Counted from the first letter of the stretch, positions 17,314 through 26,372 are shown. The stretch is 64,000 nt of DNA from CAWEBF01 sp963807235 (GCA_963807235.1 CAWEBF010000028.1:124001-188000); one strand, 5' to 3'. Notes: generated from the letters alone by a model not told the origin. Translations and numbers: made by a program.

Positions 17314-17820
17314 ATGACTTCAGAACAAGCGAAAGCCGCGGCCGACATGATGGCCACCGTCTGGGAATTCGAGTTCCCGGCCACGTGTCAGGTGCTCGCC
17401 GCGGTGAAGGACGACAACCGCCACTACAAGCCCGATGCCAAGTCGCGTACCGCGTGGGAACTCGCGACGCATTTGGCCCTTGCCGACATCTGGTTCATGG
17501 ACAGCATCTTGAACGGTGCCTTCGTGTGGAACCCCGATGCGGTGAAGCAGGCGGAGTCGGAGTTCAAGACCGTCGACGACATCGTCGCGTTCTACAAGAA
17601 GACGTTCCCCGAGAAGCTGAAAGCGCTGCGCGCACTGCCGGGCGACAAACTCACGTCGAACATCGACTGCTTCGGCAACTTCAACTGGCCGGCGGTGCAG
17701 TACATCGGCTTCGCCAACAATCACAGCATGCACCATCGCGGCCAGCTCGCCGCGTACCTGCGCGCCATGGGCTCGAAGGTTCCCAACATCTACGGCCCGA
17801 GCGCGGACGCAAAAGGGTAG
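17314..17820 (+). CDS. DinB-family (YfiT-like) putative metal-dependent protein
   Basis: 168 residues, a four-helix-bundle DinB superfamily protein. The three metal-binding histidines of the fold are visible: H in ELATHLALADIW, and two in NNHSMHHRGQLAAYLRAMG. Relatives act as thiol-dependent transferases or DNA-damage-inducible proteins; the reaction here is unknown. A strong ribosome-binding site (CGGAGGGAACC) precedes the ATG. It lies downstream of a perfect dyad that may control it and directly upstream of the M48 peptidase gene. Confidence 0.88.
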   Translation: MTSEQAKAAADMMATVWEFEFPATCQVLAAVKDDNRHYKPDAKSRTAWELATHLALADIWFMDSILNGAFVWNPDAVKQAESEFKTVDDIVAFYKKTFPEKLKALRALPGDKLTSNIDCFGNFNWPAVQYIGFANNHSMHHRGQLAAYLRAMGSKVPNIYGPSADAKG

Positions 17821-17824
17821 TCCG

Positions 17825-18614
17825 CTGTCCACCCCCTCCCCTCCCCCTCTTCCAAATAAGTTCGACAGCCACCCTCTTTGGCCGCTTGCGATCCTGGCCG
17901 CCTCCATCGTGGCGTTGGCCGTGGGCACGTATGCCTACGGCATTCCGCTGGCGAGCCGGCTGATTCTGGCGGCCGTGCCGATGAGGGTCGACGAAGCCAT
18001 CGGCGACGTGTTCTTCGAATCGATGCACGGCAGCGTGCTGAGACCCAGCCGCCTGGCGCCGTCCGAGCAATCGCGCCTGCGTGCCGCCTTCAATCGGGCA
18101 CTGGCTCGCGCGGAGGGAGAATCCCCGTTGAGCACACTGCTGGAGTTCCGGTCTGGCGATATCGGGCCCAACGCATTTGCGTTGCCTGGGCGGCCGCATC
18201 GTCGTCACGGATGAACTCGTCACGCTGGTGGGCGCACGAGAGGACGTGGTGGTGGGCGTGCTGGCGCACGAGTACGGACACGTGAAGGCGCGCCACGGCG
18301 TGCGGATGGTGGCGCAGTCGGCGCTGCTGGGGATGCTGACCAGCCTGTTGCTCGGGGACTTCAGCTCCGTCCTGGCGGGCGCTCCAGCCCTTCTGGGCGA
18401 GCAGGCCTACTCGCGCGACTTCGAGCGCGATGCGGACGCTGAAAGCGTGCGCGTGCTGAAGGCGGCCGGCCTGTCGCCCGCGGCCATGGTGTCGTTCTTC
18501 GAAAAGCTGGCCGAGAAGAACCTCGGCAACGGGTCTGGGATCGCCATCGCGTTCGCGTCGCACCCCGCCGATGCCGAGCGGGTGGACTTCTTCAAGCGCG
18601 CAGGCGAGCCTTAG
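17825..18614 (+). CDS. M48-family zinc peptidase, one apparent frameshift
   Basis: Membrane-anchored peptidase. The first frame gives a Pro-rich start (PPPLPNKFDSHPLWPL), one TM segment and the helical pre-domain ending at GPNAFALPG. The second frame resumes at GGRIVVTDELVTLVGARED and carries the catalytic HEYGH and the downstream zinc ligand in RDFERDADAESVRVL. The junction is a GGG run at 18188-18190; removing one G joins the frames as NAFALPGGRIVVTDELV, the normal M48 sequence. No good start codon is visible at the 5' end: a CTG at 17825 fits the protein, and a GTG at 17909 would cut into the TM. I treat the frameshift as a probable sequence error. Confidence 0.8.
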
Positions 18615-18755
18615 CGCGGCGTCCTCCAGGACGAGCGCGCGGCGACTGCGGTCCTCAGATTCACGCATTCGAAGCCGCCTTTTATCAGCACCCCTTCAGG
18701 CCACGACTGCCGGCGCATCATACAGGAAAGGAGTCGGCTACACTGGCCCCGACAT

Positions 18756-19895
18756 ATGCGGTCCTGTGTGACGTTCTTTCTGGGCACTGTACTGGCGCTC
18801 GCAGCAGCTCCGTCGGCTCAGCCTCAAGCGTCGAAGGGGCTGTCGATATACGTCATCGACGTCGAAGGCGGGAACGCTCAGTTACACGTCTCGCCGTTCG
18901 GCGAGTCGGTGCTCATCGACACCGGCAACGGTGGGGCCGCAGCAGTGCGCGATGCCGAGCGCATTCTCGCAGCCGCCAAGGATGCAGGTGTCACGAAGAT
19001 CGATCATCTGATCACTACCCACTTCCATGCCGACCACGTCGGTGGCGTCGCGGAGGTCGCGGCGCGTATCCCCGTTCTCGAGTTCATCGACCATGGACCG
19101 AACGTGCAGCCAGGGCCGCAGATCGATGGAGTCATGCAGCAGTACGCAGCGCTCCACGCCAAGGCGAAGCACGTCGTGGCAACGCCAGGCTACAGGGTCC
19201 CGATGACTGGGGTGGAGTGGCGTATCGTCACCTCCGCACGGGAGATGGTCAAGTCTGCGCTTCCCGGAGCTGGCCAGGCGAATCCATACTGCGCCAATTT
19301 CCGAAAGCACGAAGTCAACCCCGTCTCGGGTCAGCCGGTTGGCGCCACCGAGGACGAGCAGTCGGTCGGCAGCCATGTCACGTTCGGGAGATTCCGCCTT
19401 CTGTATCTGGCCGATCTCCCGTGGAACCAGGAGTTCGAGCTCATGTGCCCGGCCAATCGGATCGGCGCCGTGGATCTGTTCGTCGCGTCCCGACACGGGC
19501 AGTTCAGCTCGAACTCGGAGGCGCTGGTGCATGCCGTCCGTCCACGCGTGGCGATTGTGAACAACGGCGTGCGCAAGGGCGGGCAGCCGGAGACGATGCG
19601 AATCCTGTTCACGGCGCCGCGCCTCGAGGACGTCTGGCAGATCCACTTCTCGGAGCTCAGCGGCCAGGAGTTCACGGTGCCGGGGGCGTTCATCGCCAAC
19701 CTGTTCGACCAGCCGCAGACGGCGATGCCTGTGGCGCCCATGACACCCGTTGCGCGTGGCGCTCAGGCGCCTCCCGTTCCTCCCCACGACGGACCCGCCT
19801 ACTGGTTGAAGATCGTGGCGCAGACTGATGGCAGCTTCACCGTGACGAACAGCCGCACCGGCTTCAGCAGGACCTACGCGGCACCAGTAAGATAG
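18756..19895 (+). CDS. Secreted metallo-beta-lactamase-fold hydrolase (ComEC C-terminal-like)
   Basis: 379 residues. A signal peptide (about 1-22) precedes an MBL domain with LSIYVIDVEGGNAQL, LIDTGNGG and the zinc motif THFHADH (H89, H91, D93, H94). A later acidic/His part includes RHGQFSSNS and the central DLPWNQEF. The order resembles the MBL domain of ComEC/Rec2, but without membrane helices. Natural substrate is unknown. The ATG at 18756 is used; AAAGGAG lies rather far (about 22 nt) upstream. Confidence 0.87.
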   Translation: MRSCVTFFLGTVLALAAAPSAQPQASKGLSIYVIDVEGGNAQLHVSPFGESVLIDTGNGGAAAVRDAERILAAAKDAGVTKIDHLITTHFHADHVGGVAEVAARIPVLEFIDHGPNVQPGPQIDGVMQQYAALHAKAKHVVATPGYRVPMTGVEWRIVTSAREMVKSALPGAGQANPYCANFRKHEVNPVSGQPVGATEDEQSVGSHVTFGRFRLLYLADLPWNQEFELMCPANRIGAVDLFVASRHGQFSSNSEALVHAVRPRVAIVNNGVRKGGQPETMRILFTAPRLEDVWQIHFSELSGQEFTVPGAFIANLFDQPQTAMPVAPMTPVARGAQAPPVPPHDGPAYWLKIVAQTDGSFTVTNSRTGFSRTYAAPVR

Positions 19896-19902
19896 CCATC
19901 AC

Positions 19903-19979
19903 GCGCCCGTAGCTCAGTTGGATAGAGCACCGGCCTTCTAAGCCGGGGGTCGAAGGTTCGAGTCCTTCCGGGCGCGCCA
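19903..19979 (+). tRNA. tRNA-Arg (anticodon TCT)
   Basis: 77 nt including encoded CCA. Acceptor GCGCCCG pairs with CGGGCGC. The anticodon stem CCGGC/GCCGG encloses loop CTTCTAA with TCT at the centre. The T-arm is GGTTCGAGTCC. It reads AGA codons. Confidence 0.97.
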
Positions 19980-20048
19980 AGTTTTTTGGACTTGGCTGCG
20001 CTCGGAAGGCCTCGTGGAAGCCCGATGCCTGGCTCATCGGATTGGGCA

Positions 20049-20068
20049 CGAGTCCTTTTCGGGCGCGC
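20049..20068 (+). repeat. Imperfect copy of the tRNA-Arg(TCT) 3' end
   Basis: CGAGTCCTTTTCGGGCGCGC at 20049-20068 matches the last part of the tRNA at about 19959-19977 except for one extra base and one substitution. It lies about 90 bp downstream in direct orientation, as an old attachment-site remnant would. Confidence 0.5.
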
Positions 20069-20093
20069 TCGGGCTCACAGAGCAGGACCCGGT

Positions 20094-20750
20094 CTACCGG
20101 CGGCGCTGAGTAACCGTGGTGGGTAGCGCACCTACGATTCGGTACGTCATCTTCACTGAGCCGACACGGATCTCAACGCGGTCCTCGAGCGCGACGGGCG
20201 TCTTGACTGCCTCCTCGTTCACGTACGTTCCGTTCTTGCTCCCGAGATCTTCGACGGTAGCCTCCCCCTGTATCACGAGAATGCGGGCATGATGACGCGA
20301 GACGGAGGGAGAGTCGATGCGGACCGCACAGTCGCGGTCGCGGCCCACCAGGTTTGATCCTTCCGCGAGGAGCCAGTCGCCACGCTTCGAGACGAGCCGC
20401 GGGCCTGGCCGCGCGGTCTGGACGGCGTCGACGCCCGCATCGGCCGTCCGTGCGTCGCCGTGAAAAGCGTACCCGTATCGCGGGACGGTTCGAATGAACC
20501 GTGCCGCCCGAGGTGCGTCGCCCAACGCAGCGCGGACTTCCGCCACCAGGTTGTACAGGCTCGCTTCAGAGACGAACGTCTCCGACCAGAGATGCGTCAG
20601 GAGCTCGGTCTTCGAAACAGCCTCAGGCCGTCGATCGAGAAGGAACTCCAAGAGCTGGAATGCTTTGGCCGAAAGCGCCGCAGCGCGTCCATGGCGAAGA
20701 AGCACGCGCCGGCCCGTGTCGAACTCGAATTCTGCGAAGAGAAACCGCAC
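20094..20750 (-). CDS. Winged-helix (OmpR/PhoB-type) DNA-binding protein with C-terminal FHA domain
   Basis: 218 residues. Residues 1-98 form a Trans_reg_C winged helix (ALSAKAFQLLEFLLDRRPEA, the recognition-helix area VSEASLYNLVAEVRAALGD, and the wing FIRTVPRYGYAFHG). Residues about 118-200 form an FHA phosphothreonine-binding domain with GRDRDCAVRIDSPSVSRHHA and DLGSKNGTYVN. There is no receiver domain, so input is likely a phosphothreonine partner. A membrane Ser/Thr kinase gene lies 1 kb away. It is divergent from the kinase-fold gene at 20836, and the shared gap contains an operator-like dyad and a 10-bp-spaced direct repeat, which suggests autoregulation. Confidence 0.9.
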   Translation of the reverse strand: MRFLFAEFEFDTGRRVLLRHGRAAALSAKAFQLLEFLLDRRPEAVSKTELLTHLWSETFVSEASLYNLVAEVRAALGDAPRAARFIRTVPRYGYAFHGDARTADAGVDAVQTARPGPRLVSKRGDWLLAEGSNLVGRDRDCAVRIDSPSVSRHHARILVIQGEATVEDLGSKNGTYVNEEAVKTPVALEDRVEIRVGSVKMTYRIVGALPTTVTQRRR

Positions 20751-20766
20751 AGAAGCCAGGAAATTA

Positions 20767-20807
20767 GAGTTCTATGAGAACTCCGCGAGGACAGTGGTGT
20801 CCAGTGG
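20767..20807. promoter_or_regulatory. Candidate operator between divergent genes
   Basis: GAGTTCT-ATG-AGAACTC at 20767-20783 is a perfect 7-3-7 dyad. CAGTGG at 20792-20797 recurs at 20802-20807, exactly 10 bp apart, the spacing bound by tandem OmpR/PhoB-type winged helices. The regulator starts at 20750 and the divergent gene at 20836. Confidence 0.5.
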
Positions 20808-20835
20808 CCCTATAGTGCCACAAGGAGACTCCCTG

Positions 20836-21675
20836 ATGATCCGACCGCGAAGTGTGGCCGCGCCCCTAGTATGCCTGTTCGCTCGTCGCCTCGTGATCCT
20901 CGGTATCGTCTTCATCGCCTGCCCCGGAGCCCCGCAGGCGGGCCAAGGGGCTGCCGTACCCGAGCGCCGCGTTCTTACGCCGGAGCAAATGGAAGCCTTC
21001 TTGTCGAAGGCCAGGATTACAAGACTGCGGGACACCAGTACCGGCATTGCCAGTGCGCATCGCGCCACGTTGGTGGACGGCACCTTCACACACGATGCGC
21101 AAATCCAGGTCGTCGATATCGATCGGCCGGTGTTCGACCTCTGGCGCTATAACATCGCCGGCTATCGGCTGGCCAAACTCCTCGGTATGGACAACGTGCC
21201 GATGTCGGTCGAGCGGCAGGTCGAGGGCAAAAGGGCCGCAGTGACCTGGTGGATCGATGACGTCAGGATGGACGAGAAGGAGCGGCTCAGGCAGAAGGCG
21301 ACTGGGCCGAACCCTGGGCGCACTTCCCTCCAGCTCGAGGTCATGCGGGTGTTCGACGAGCTCATTCAGAACAAGGATCGGAACCAGGGAAACATCCTGT
21401 GGACGAGCGACTGGAAGATGTGGCTGATCGATCACACGCGCGCATTCCGTGGGGGTGAAGGACTGCTGAAGCCCGATCAGCTGACACGGTGCGAACGGGG
21501 CTTCCTCAAGCGGATGCGCGGTCTGACGGCCGAATCAATCGCACGCGCCATGGGCGACGCGATGACGAAACCGGAATTGATCGGACTGCTCGCGCGGCGC
21601 GACCTCATCGTGAAGCATTTCGACGACAGGATCGCGAAGTACGGCGAAGCGGCCGTACTCTTCACGCTCGAGTGA
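20836..21675 (+). CDS. Exported kinase-fold (HipA/PI3K/FAM20-like) protein
   Basis: 279 residues. A hydrophobic N-terminus (about 18-30, LVILGIVFIAC) is a signal peptide or lipoprotein signal with C29 as possible lipobox Cys. The rest resembles atypical kinases: NKDRNQGN (D181, N186) fits a catalytic loop with a metal-binding Asn, and WLIDHTRAF (D199) fits the DFG-equivalent. An upstream segment (VDIDRPVFDLWRYNIAGY) matches the family core. CAAGGAG lies 9 nt before the ATG at 20836, deciding the start. It is sandwiched between the FHA regulator and the Ser/Thr kinase. Whether it phosphorylates anything is unknown. Confidence 0.75.
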   Translation: MIRPRSVAAPLVCLFARRLVILGIVFIACPGAPQAGQGAAVPERRVLTPEQMEAFLSKARITRLRDTSTGIASAHRATLVDGTFTHDAQIQVVDIDRPVFDLWRYNIAGYRLAKLLGMDNVPMSVERQVEGKRAAVTWWIDDVRMDEKERLRQKATGPNPGRTSLQLEVMRVFDELIQNKDRNQGNILWTSDWKMWLIDHTRAFRGGEGLLKPDQLTRCERGFLKRMRGLTAESIARAMGDAMTKPELIGLLARRDLIVKHFDDRIAKYGEAAVLFTLE

Positions 21676-21778
21676 TCCGAGGCCTACGTGGCTGAGATCA
21701 ACAGACTCATGCCGAAAGAGGGGCGCGGCAGCCTTTCTGCGTTGGGGTGTACCGTCGATTCCCGCTACAGGGTCGAGG

Positions 21779-24535
21779 ATGAACCCGAAGACGATCTCGC
21801 ACTACGAGATAGTGGAGCTGCTCGGCGAAGGCGGCATGGGCACTGTGTACCGCGCCGTCGATACGCGTCTCGGCCGGCCGGTTGCCATCAAGCTCTTGCG
21901 AGGTGAGGCCGCGGTCAACGACGAGAGCAGGAAGCGTTTCGTCCACGAAGCAAGAGCCGCCTCCGCGTTGAACCATCCGCACATCGTCACGATCTATGAC
22001 ATCGGGCAGGACTCTGGCGTGGACTTCATCGCCATGGAGTACCTCGCCGGCCAGTCGCTGGCCCGCCTGATCCAGCGTGCCGAGCTGAAGATTGGTGACG
22101 CCCTGACGTATGCGGGGCAGATCGCCGATGCCCTTGCAAGCGCTCACGCTGCCGGAATCGTGCATCGCGACATCAAGCCGGCAAACATCATGGTCAGCGA
22201 GAGGGGATCGACAAAACTTCTCGACTTCGGCCTCGCGAAGTTGACCGAGGCGATCCGCGTTGAGCCGACCGGCGAGCACGACACGACAGAAACCGTGGGG
22301 GCTCGAGGGCGCCCACAGACGGAAGAAGGGACCATCCTGGGAACGGTGGCTTACATGGCGCCGGAACAGGCGGAAGGGAGGCCGGCTGATCCGCGATCGG
22401 ACGTCTTCTCGTTCGGGGCTGTGCTGTACGAAATGGTCACAGGCCGTCGTGCGTTCGTCGGCGACACGAAGATGTCCACGCTGCTGGCGATTGTCGGAAA
22501 AGAGCCGGAACGGCCGAGCGATGTGATTCCTGGACTGTCGCGTGATCTCGAAAAGGTGATTCTCCGCTGTCTCCGAAAGGACCCCGGGCGTCGCTGGCAA
22601 GCGGCGGCGGATCTGAAGGTTGCACTCGAGGATCTCCGGGAAGAATACGAATCCGGCAGCCAGGCTTCACCAGGCGCGTCGATACCCGCCCGCCGGCTGA
22701 CTCGACCGTCGATGGTGGCCGGTGCGATCGTGATGATCACTATCGCGGCCCTTTCGTTCGGGGCCTGGTGGTGGTCCTCGCGGGCGCAGCCGGTGGCGAG
22801 CGCCCAGCCATATCCGATTCTCATGCGGCTCACCTCGGACGTGGACTGGACGGATTATTCCGCCATCTCGCTCGACGGACGGATCCTGGCGTACGCGTCC
22901 GATCGCAGCGACGAGGAGAATCTCGACATTTGGGTCCAACCGATTCCGGATGGCCCTCCGGTCAGGCTGACACGACACGCCGCGGACGACGTCGATCCGT
23001 CCTTCTCCGCCGACGGGAGCAGGATCGCTTTTCAGTCCAGCCGGCTTGGAGGCGGAATCTACGTCGTTTCAACGCTGGGCGGTGAGGAGCGGCTCCTCGT
23101 CAAGCAGGGTGTCTCTCCTCGTTTTTCTCCAGATGGAAAGTGGATCGCCTACGGGATCGCGGAACCGCCCGGTGTCGGCCTCTACGTGGCCCCGGCGGCG
23201 GGCGGACCGGCGACGCAGGTGGCGGCTGGCTTCTACGTGGCCAAGGCCCCGGTGTGGGCACCCGACGGCGGCCACTTGCTGTTCTGGGGCCAACGCGACC
23301 GCGACGCACCGCCTGAAAACAACGTCGACTGGTACGTCGCGTCGGTGGCGGGCGGGGCCCCTGTGAGAACGCAGGCGCGGAGTGCGCTGCTGCGAGAAGG
23401 GTTCCCGGTCATTCATGGGCTCCCGACACCGGCCGCATGGGTAGCAACTGGAAGCCGAATCGTCTTTCATGCGAGCGTCGGCGACGCGTCGAATACGTGG
23501 CAGGTCGGTATCTCTCCCAAGACCTGGCAGGTCAGCGAGGCGCCGCACCGAGTGACGTTCGGCTCCACAGACGAATTCTCCGCCTCGGCAACCTCGAGCG
23601 GGCGAGTCGTATTCACCAGCCGGACGATCGGCGCAGATATCTGGAGTCTGCCGATCGACGCCGACCGAGGCGTCGTCGGTGGCCGCCCCTTGAAGCGGAT
23701 CACCCAGGATCTCGCCGATGATTACGAACCGTCGCTGTCGACGGACGGTGGAACCCTTGCGTTCCGCTCGCGACGAGCAGGCCGGTTCGACATCTTCCTG
23801 AGGAACCTGACGACTGGCCAGGAAACCGCGCCGATCCAGACGCCGGCGGACGACTATCCGGTCATCGCCCCCGATGGAACGAAGGTCGCGTACTCATTCC
23901 GGCAACAGGACGGCAAGACGCCGATCTCCGTTGTCGCGGCGGGCGGAGGAACGCCCGAGCAGGTGTGCGGCGATTGCGGAGAGGTCGAGCAATGGACACC
24001 CGACGGACGCGGGATCCTGTTCGTCACGGCGACCGACCCCGCAGGGACGGGTCTATTGACTCTGAGGTCTTCACCCCAGCGGGAATGGCTGACACATCCC
24101 GGCTACCGGATTTTCAACGCGCGCCTTTCCACGGATCAACGTTGGGTATCGTTCAATGCGCGGCCGAATCGTTTCGCGCCCGCGCGCGTGTTTATTGCTC
24201 GGGTCCAGGGCTCCAACGTCTCAGGCGAGAAAGAATGGATTCAGGTGACCGAAGATGGCGACGCGCCCGCCTGGTCACCCCGGGGCGATCTTGTGTACTT
24301 CTGGTCGGATCGCGATGGCTCTCCGTGCTTGTGGGCGCAGCCCCTTGATCGGATGACGAAACGGCCGACAGGGTCGCCGGTAAATGTCGAGCACTTCCAC
24401 AAACGGTCGCTTTCGTGGAAGAACCTGTACCTGTACGCGCCGGATATCGCGGTGGCTCGCGACAAGATCGTGTTCAGCCTGGGCGAGCACACCAGCAACA
24501 TCTGGATGACGGAGCTTCCGCCACTTACCAAGTGA
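21779..24535 (+). CDS. Membrane Ser/Thr protein kinase (PknB type) with TolB-like beta-propeller
   Basis: 918 residues. The cytosolic kinase domain (1-285) has GEGGMG (16-21), catalytic-pocket Lys K38, HRDIKPAN (D131, N136) and DFG (149-151), followed by GTVAYMAPEQ. A TM helix lies at about 313-331 (MVAGAIVMITIAALSFGAWW). The periplasmic 570 residues are PD40/TolB-type propeller repeats with motifs such as DPSFSADGSRIAF, SPDGKWIAYG and APDGTKVAYSF. The architecture is common in Acidobacteriota. Full catalytic residues suggest an active kinase sensing through the propeller. A likely downstream reader is the FHA winged-helix protein encoded nearby. Confidence 0.93.
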   Translation: MNPKTISHYEIVELLGEGGMGTVYRAVDTRLGRPVAIKLLRGEAAVNDESRKRFVHEARAASALNHPHIVTIYDIGQDSGVDFIAMEYLAGQSLARLIQRAELKIGDALTYAGQIADALASAHAAGIVHRDIKPANIMVSERGSTKLLDFGLAKLTEAIRVEPTGEHDTTETVGARGRPQTEEGTILGTVAYMAPEQAEGRPADPRSDVFSFGAVLYEMVTGRRAFVGDTKMSTLLAIVGKEPERPSDVIPGLSRDLEKVILRCLRKDPGRRWQAAADLKVALEDLREEYESGSQASPGASIPARRLTRPSMVAGAIVMITIAALSFGAWWWSSRAQPVASAQPYPILMRLTSDVDWTDYSAISLDGRILAYASDRSDEENLDIWVQPIPDGPPVRLTRHAADDVDPSFSADGSRIAFQSSRLGGGIYVVSTLGGEERLLVKQGVSPRFSPDGKWIAYGIAEPPGVGLYVAPAAGGPATQVAAGFYVAKAPVWAPDGGHLLFWGQRDRDAPPENNVDWYVASVAGGAPVRTQARSALLREGFPVIHGLPTPAAWVATGSRIVFHASVGDASNTWQVGISPKTWQVSEAPHRVTFGSTDEFSASATSSGRVVFTSRTIGADIWSLPIDADRGVVGGRPLKRITQDLADDYEPSLSTDGGTLAFRSRRAGRFDIFLRNLTTGQETAPIQTPADDYPVIAPDGTKVAYSFRQQDGKTPISVVAAGGGTPEQVCGDCGEVEQWTPDGRGILFVTATDPAGTGLLTLRSSPQREWLTHPGYRIFNARLSTDQRWVSFNARPNRFAPARVFIARVQGSNVSGEKEWIQVTEDGDAPAWSPRGDLVYFWSDRDGSPCLWAQPLDRMTKRPTGSPVNVEHFHKRSLSWKNLYLYAPDIAVARDKIVFSLGEHTSNIWMTELPPLTK

Positions 24536-24567
24536 CACGCGGCGGGCGCGCCACTTTTCGCCGGCCG

Positions 24568-25371
24568 TCAGCTGGGCGCCGCGAGGTCACGTCGCGGAAA
24601 GACGACCAGTGCCCACATCATCGCTATCAGAATGACCGACGAGAGGACGGCCACGTCAAAGGGCGCAGCGAAGCCGGTCAGGATGGCTTTCGCTTTGAGG
24701 TAGTGGAACAACGAGTACGGCTGCAGCCATTGCGCCGCGGGCCAGAGGGAACCGAGCACTTCCAGCACGTACATGGCGATCACGATGCTGAGCGTCACGC
24801 CAAGCGCCGGCGTGAGCCGGTCGAACGAGACCGATGCTGCGAGCCCGATTGCCGCAAAGGCTCCGAACAGAAGGACGCCGTTCAGCCACAGGAGCGGCAG
24901 GTTCCTGAACACCAGCTCCCCGACAACGCCCGCGAAGGTCGCCCCGCCGACGCTGCCAGCGAGCAGGGCCGCGATGGAGATGGCGATGAATCCAAACGAG
25001 GCCGCCAGCAGACTGAGATAGAACACTCGCCGGGAAATCGGCCGCGCCAGGGCCACTTCGAGCGTGCCCCGCTGCCGCTCGCCGGCGACTGCCGAGGCCG
25101 AAAAACCCACCGCGAACACCGAGGTCAGAATGATCGCGATCGGATGGATGAAGCCGAGGGCGATCGAACCAGGGAGGCTGAACACATCTCCGCCGCCGAA
25201 GCGGGCGAACTGCTCCGGCATAACCCCGCTCTCCATCAGAGCCTTGAACTGAGAGCCGAACCGCGCATAGATGACGGGGAGCAGGAAGCCCCAGACGGTC
25301 AGCGCGATCGAGACGATCGCGAGCTTGGTCCTTTGCAAACGCCAGGTGTGCCGCAATAGCGCACCGTTCAT
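24568..25371 (-). CDS. ABC-2-type transporter permease
   Basis: 267 residues with six predicted TM segments (for example 17-36, 71-91, 114-140, 150-172, 180-200, 232-254). The family loop VAGERQRGTLEVALARPISRR lies between TM2 and TM3. The start ATG overlaps the stop of the upstream ATPase gene by 4 bp. Together they form a two-gene exporter or multidrug/membrane-remodelling system; the substrate is unknown. Confidence 0.9.
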   Translation of the reverse strand: MNGALLRHTWRLQRTKLAIVSIALTVWGFLLPVIYARFGSQFKALMESGVMPEQFARFGGGDVFSLPGSIALGFIHPIAIILTSVFAVGFSASAVAGERQRGTLEVALARPISRRVFYLSLLAASFGFIAISIAALLAGSVGGATFAGVVGELVFRNLPLLWLNGVLLFGAFAAIGLAASVSFDRLTPALGVTLSIVIAMYVLEVLGSLWPAAQWLQPYSLFHYLKAKAILTGFAAPFDVAVLSSVILIAMMWALVVFPRRDLAAPS

Positions 25372-26318
25372 GTCGTCTCGGCCCCGTCGTAGAACTCGAG
25401 GAACGCTTCCTCGAGATGCGCGGGCTCGATCGTGAGATCCACGACCGCCGCGTCAGCGATGGCGGCGAGGAACGGACGCACGCTCCCGTCGACACGACAC
25501 GTCAAGTAACCGTCGCCGTGCTCGACGTTCGTGATCCCGGACACCGTCTCGAGCCTCGGGGGCGGTCCGGTGAATCGCATCAGGATGTTGCGCTTCCGCC
25601 GAGCCAGGAGCCCGGCCGTCTCCTCCAGCGCCACGAGCCGTCCCTGGCGGACGATCGCCACGCGATCGCAGACGCGTTCCACCTCGGAGAGGACGTGTGA
25701 CGAGAAGAAGATCGTCCGACCCTCGGCCTTGAGGGTGTCGAGGATTTCGTAGAACGCACGCTGCATGAGCGGGTCGAGCCCTTCGGTCGGCTCGTCAAGA
25801 ATCGCAAGCTCCGGATCGTGCTGGAGCGCCTGGACGATGCCAACCTTCTGGCGCATGCCGCGTGAGTAATCTCGGACGAGTCGCTTCAACGTGCGCGCCG
25901 AAAGCTCCAGCCGCTGGCACAATTCCGCGCGGCGCGAGGCCGGGCGGCCGCTCAGCTCGCCCAGGTAATCGAGCAGCTGTTCTCCCGTGAGCGTGTCGTA
26001 GAGCGCGATTCCGCTTGGCAGGTACCCCAGCCGACGGCGTATCGTCACACTGTCGCGTACCGTGTCGAGTCCGAGCACACGCCCCCGTCCGGCGGTCGGA
26101 TGGAGAAACCCGAGCAGCAGACGAATCGTCGTGCTTTTTCCGGAGCCGTTCGGTCCCAGGAACCCGAATATTTCGCCCTCGCGAACAGCGATATCGAGCG
26201 ATTCGAGCGCCCGGATTGGTGGCGGCGTCGACGCACGAAGCCGCTCCAGCAGGGACCCGACCAGCCCCGGCCGATGTCCGTAGTATTTGGTGAGACCGAC
26301 GGTCTCAATCGCGTGCAC
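25368..26318 (-). CDS. ABC transporter ATP-binding protein (ABC-2 partner)
   Basis: 316 residues. Walker A GPNGSGKST (55-63), Q-loop near LGYLPSG, signature YSRGMRQKVGIVQAL (a diverged SGGQ motif usual in ABC-2 ATPases), Walker B LAILDEPTEGLDP, and H-loop SSHVLSE. The C-terminal 90 residues (MRFTGPPPRLETVSGI) match the accessory domain of drug or antibiotic exporters. It pairs with the permease at 24568. No regulator is adjacent. Confidence 0.93.
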   Translation of the reverse strand: MHAIETVGLTKYYGHRPGLVGSLLERLRASTPPPIRALESLDIAVREGEIFGFLGPNGSGKSTTIRLLLGFLHPTAGRGRVLGLDTVRDSVTIRRRLGYLPSGIALYDTLTGEQLLDYLGELSGRPASRRAELCQRLELSARTLKRLVRDYSRGMRQKVGIVQALQHDPELAILDEPTEGLDPLMQRAFYEILDTLKAEGRTIFFSSHVLSEVERVCDRVAIVRQGRLVALEETAGLLARRKRNILMRFTGPPPRLETVSGITNVEHGDGYLTCRVDGSVRPFLAAIADAAVVDLTIEPAHLEEAFLEFYDGAETT

Positions 26319-26372
26319 TCGTCCTCATTCTATTGAGGTTGCAGGACTGTCACGTTGAAACGATGGAGAAGG

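Noticed and set aside
18616..18755. Small gene between the M48 and MBL genes
   Set aside because: No frame with coding character or ribosome-binding site; treated as intergenic.
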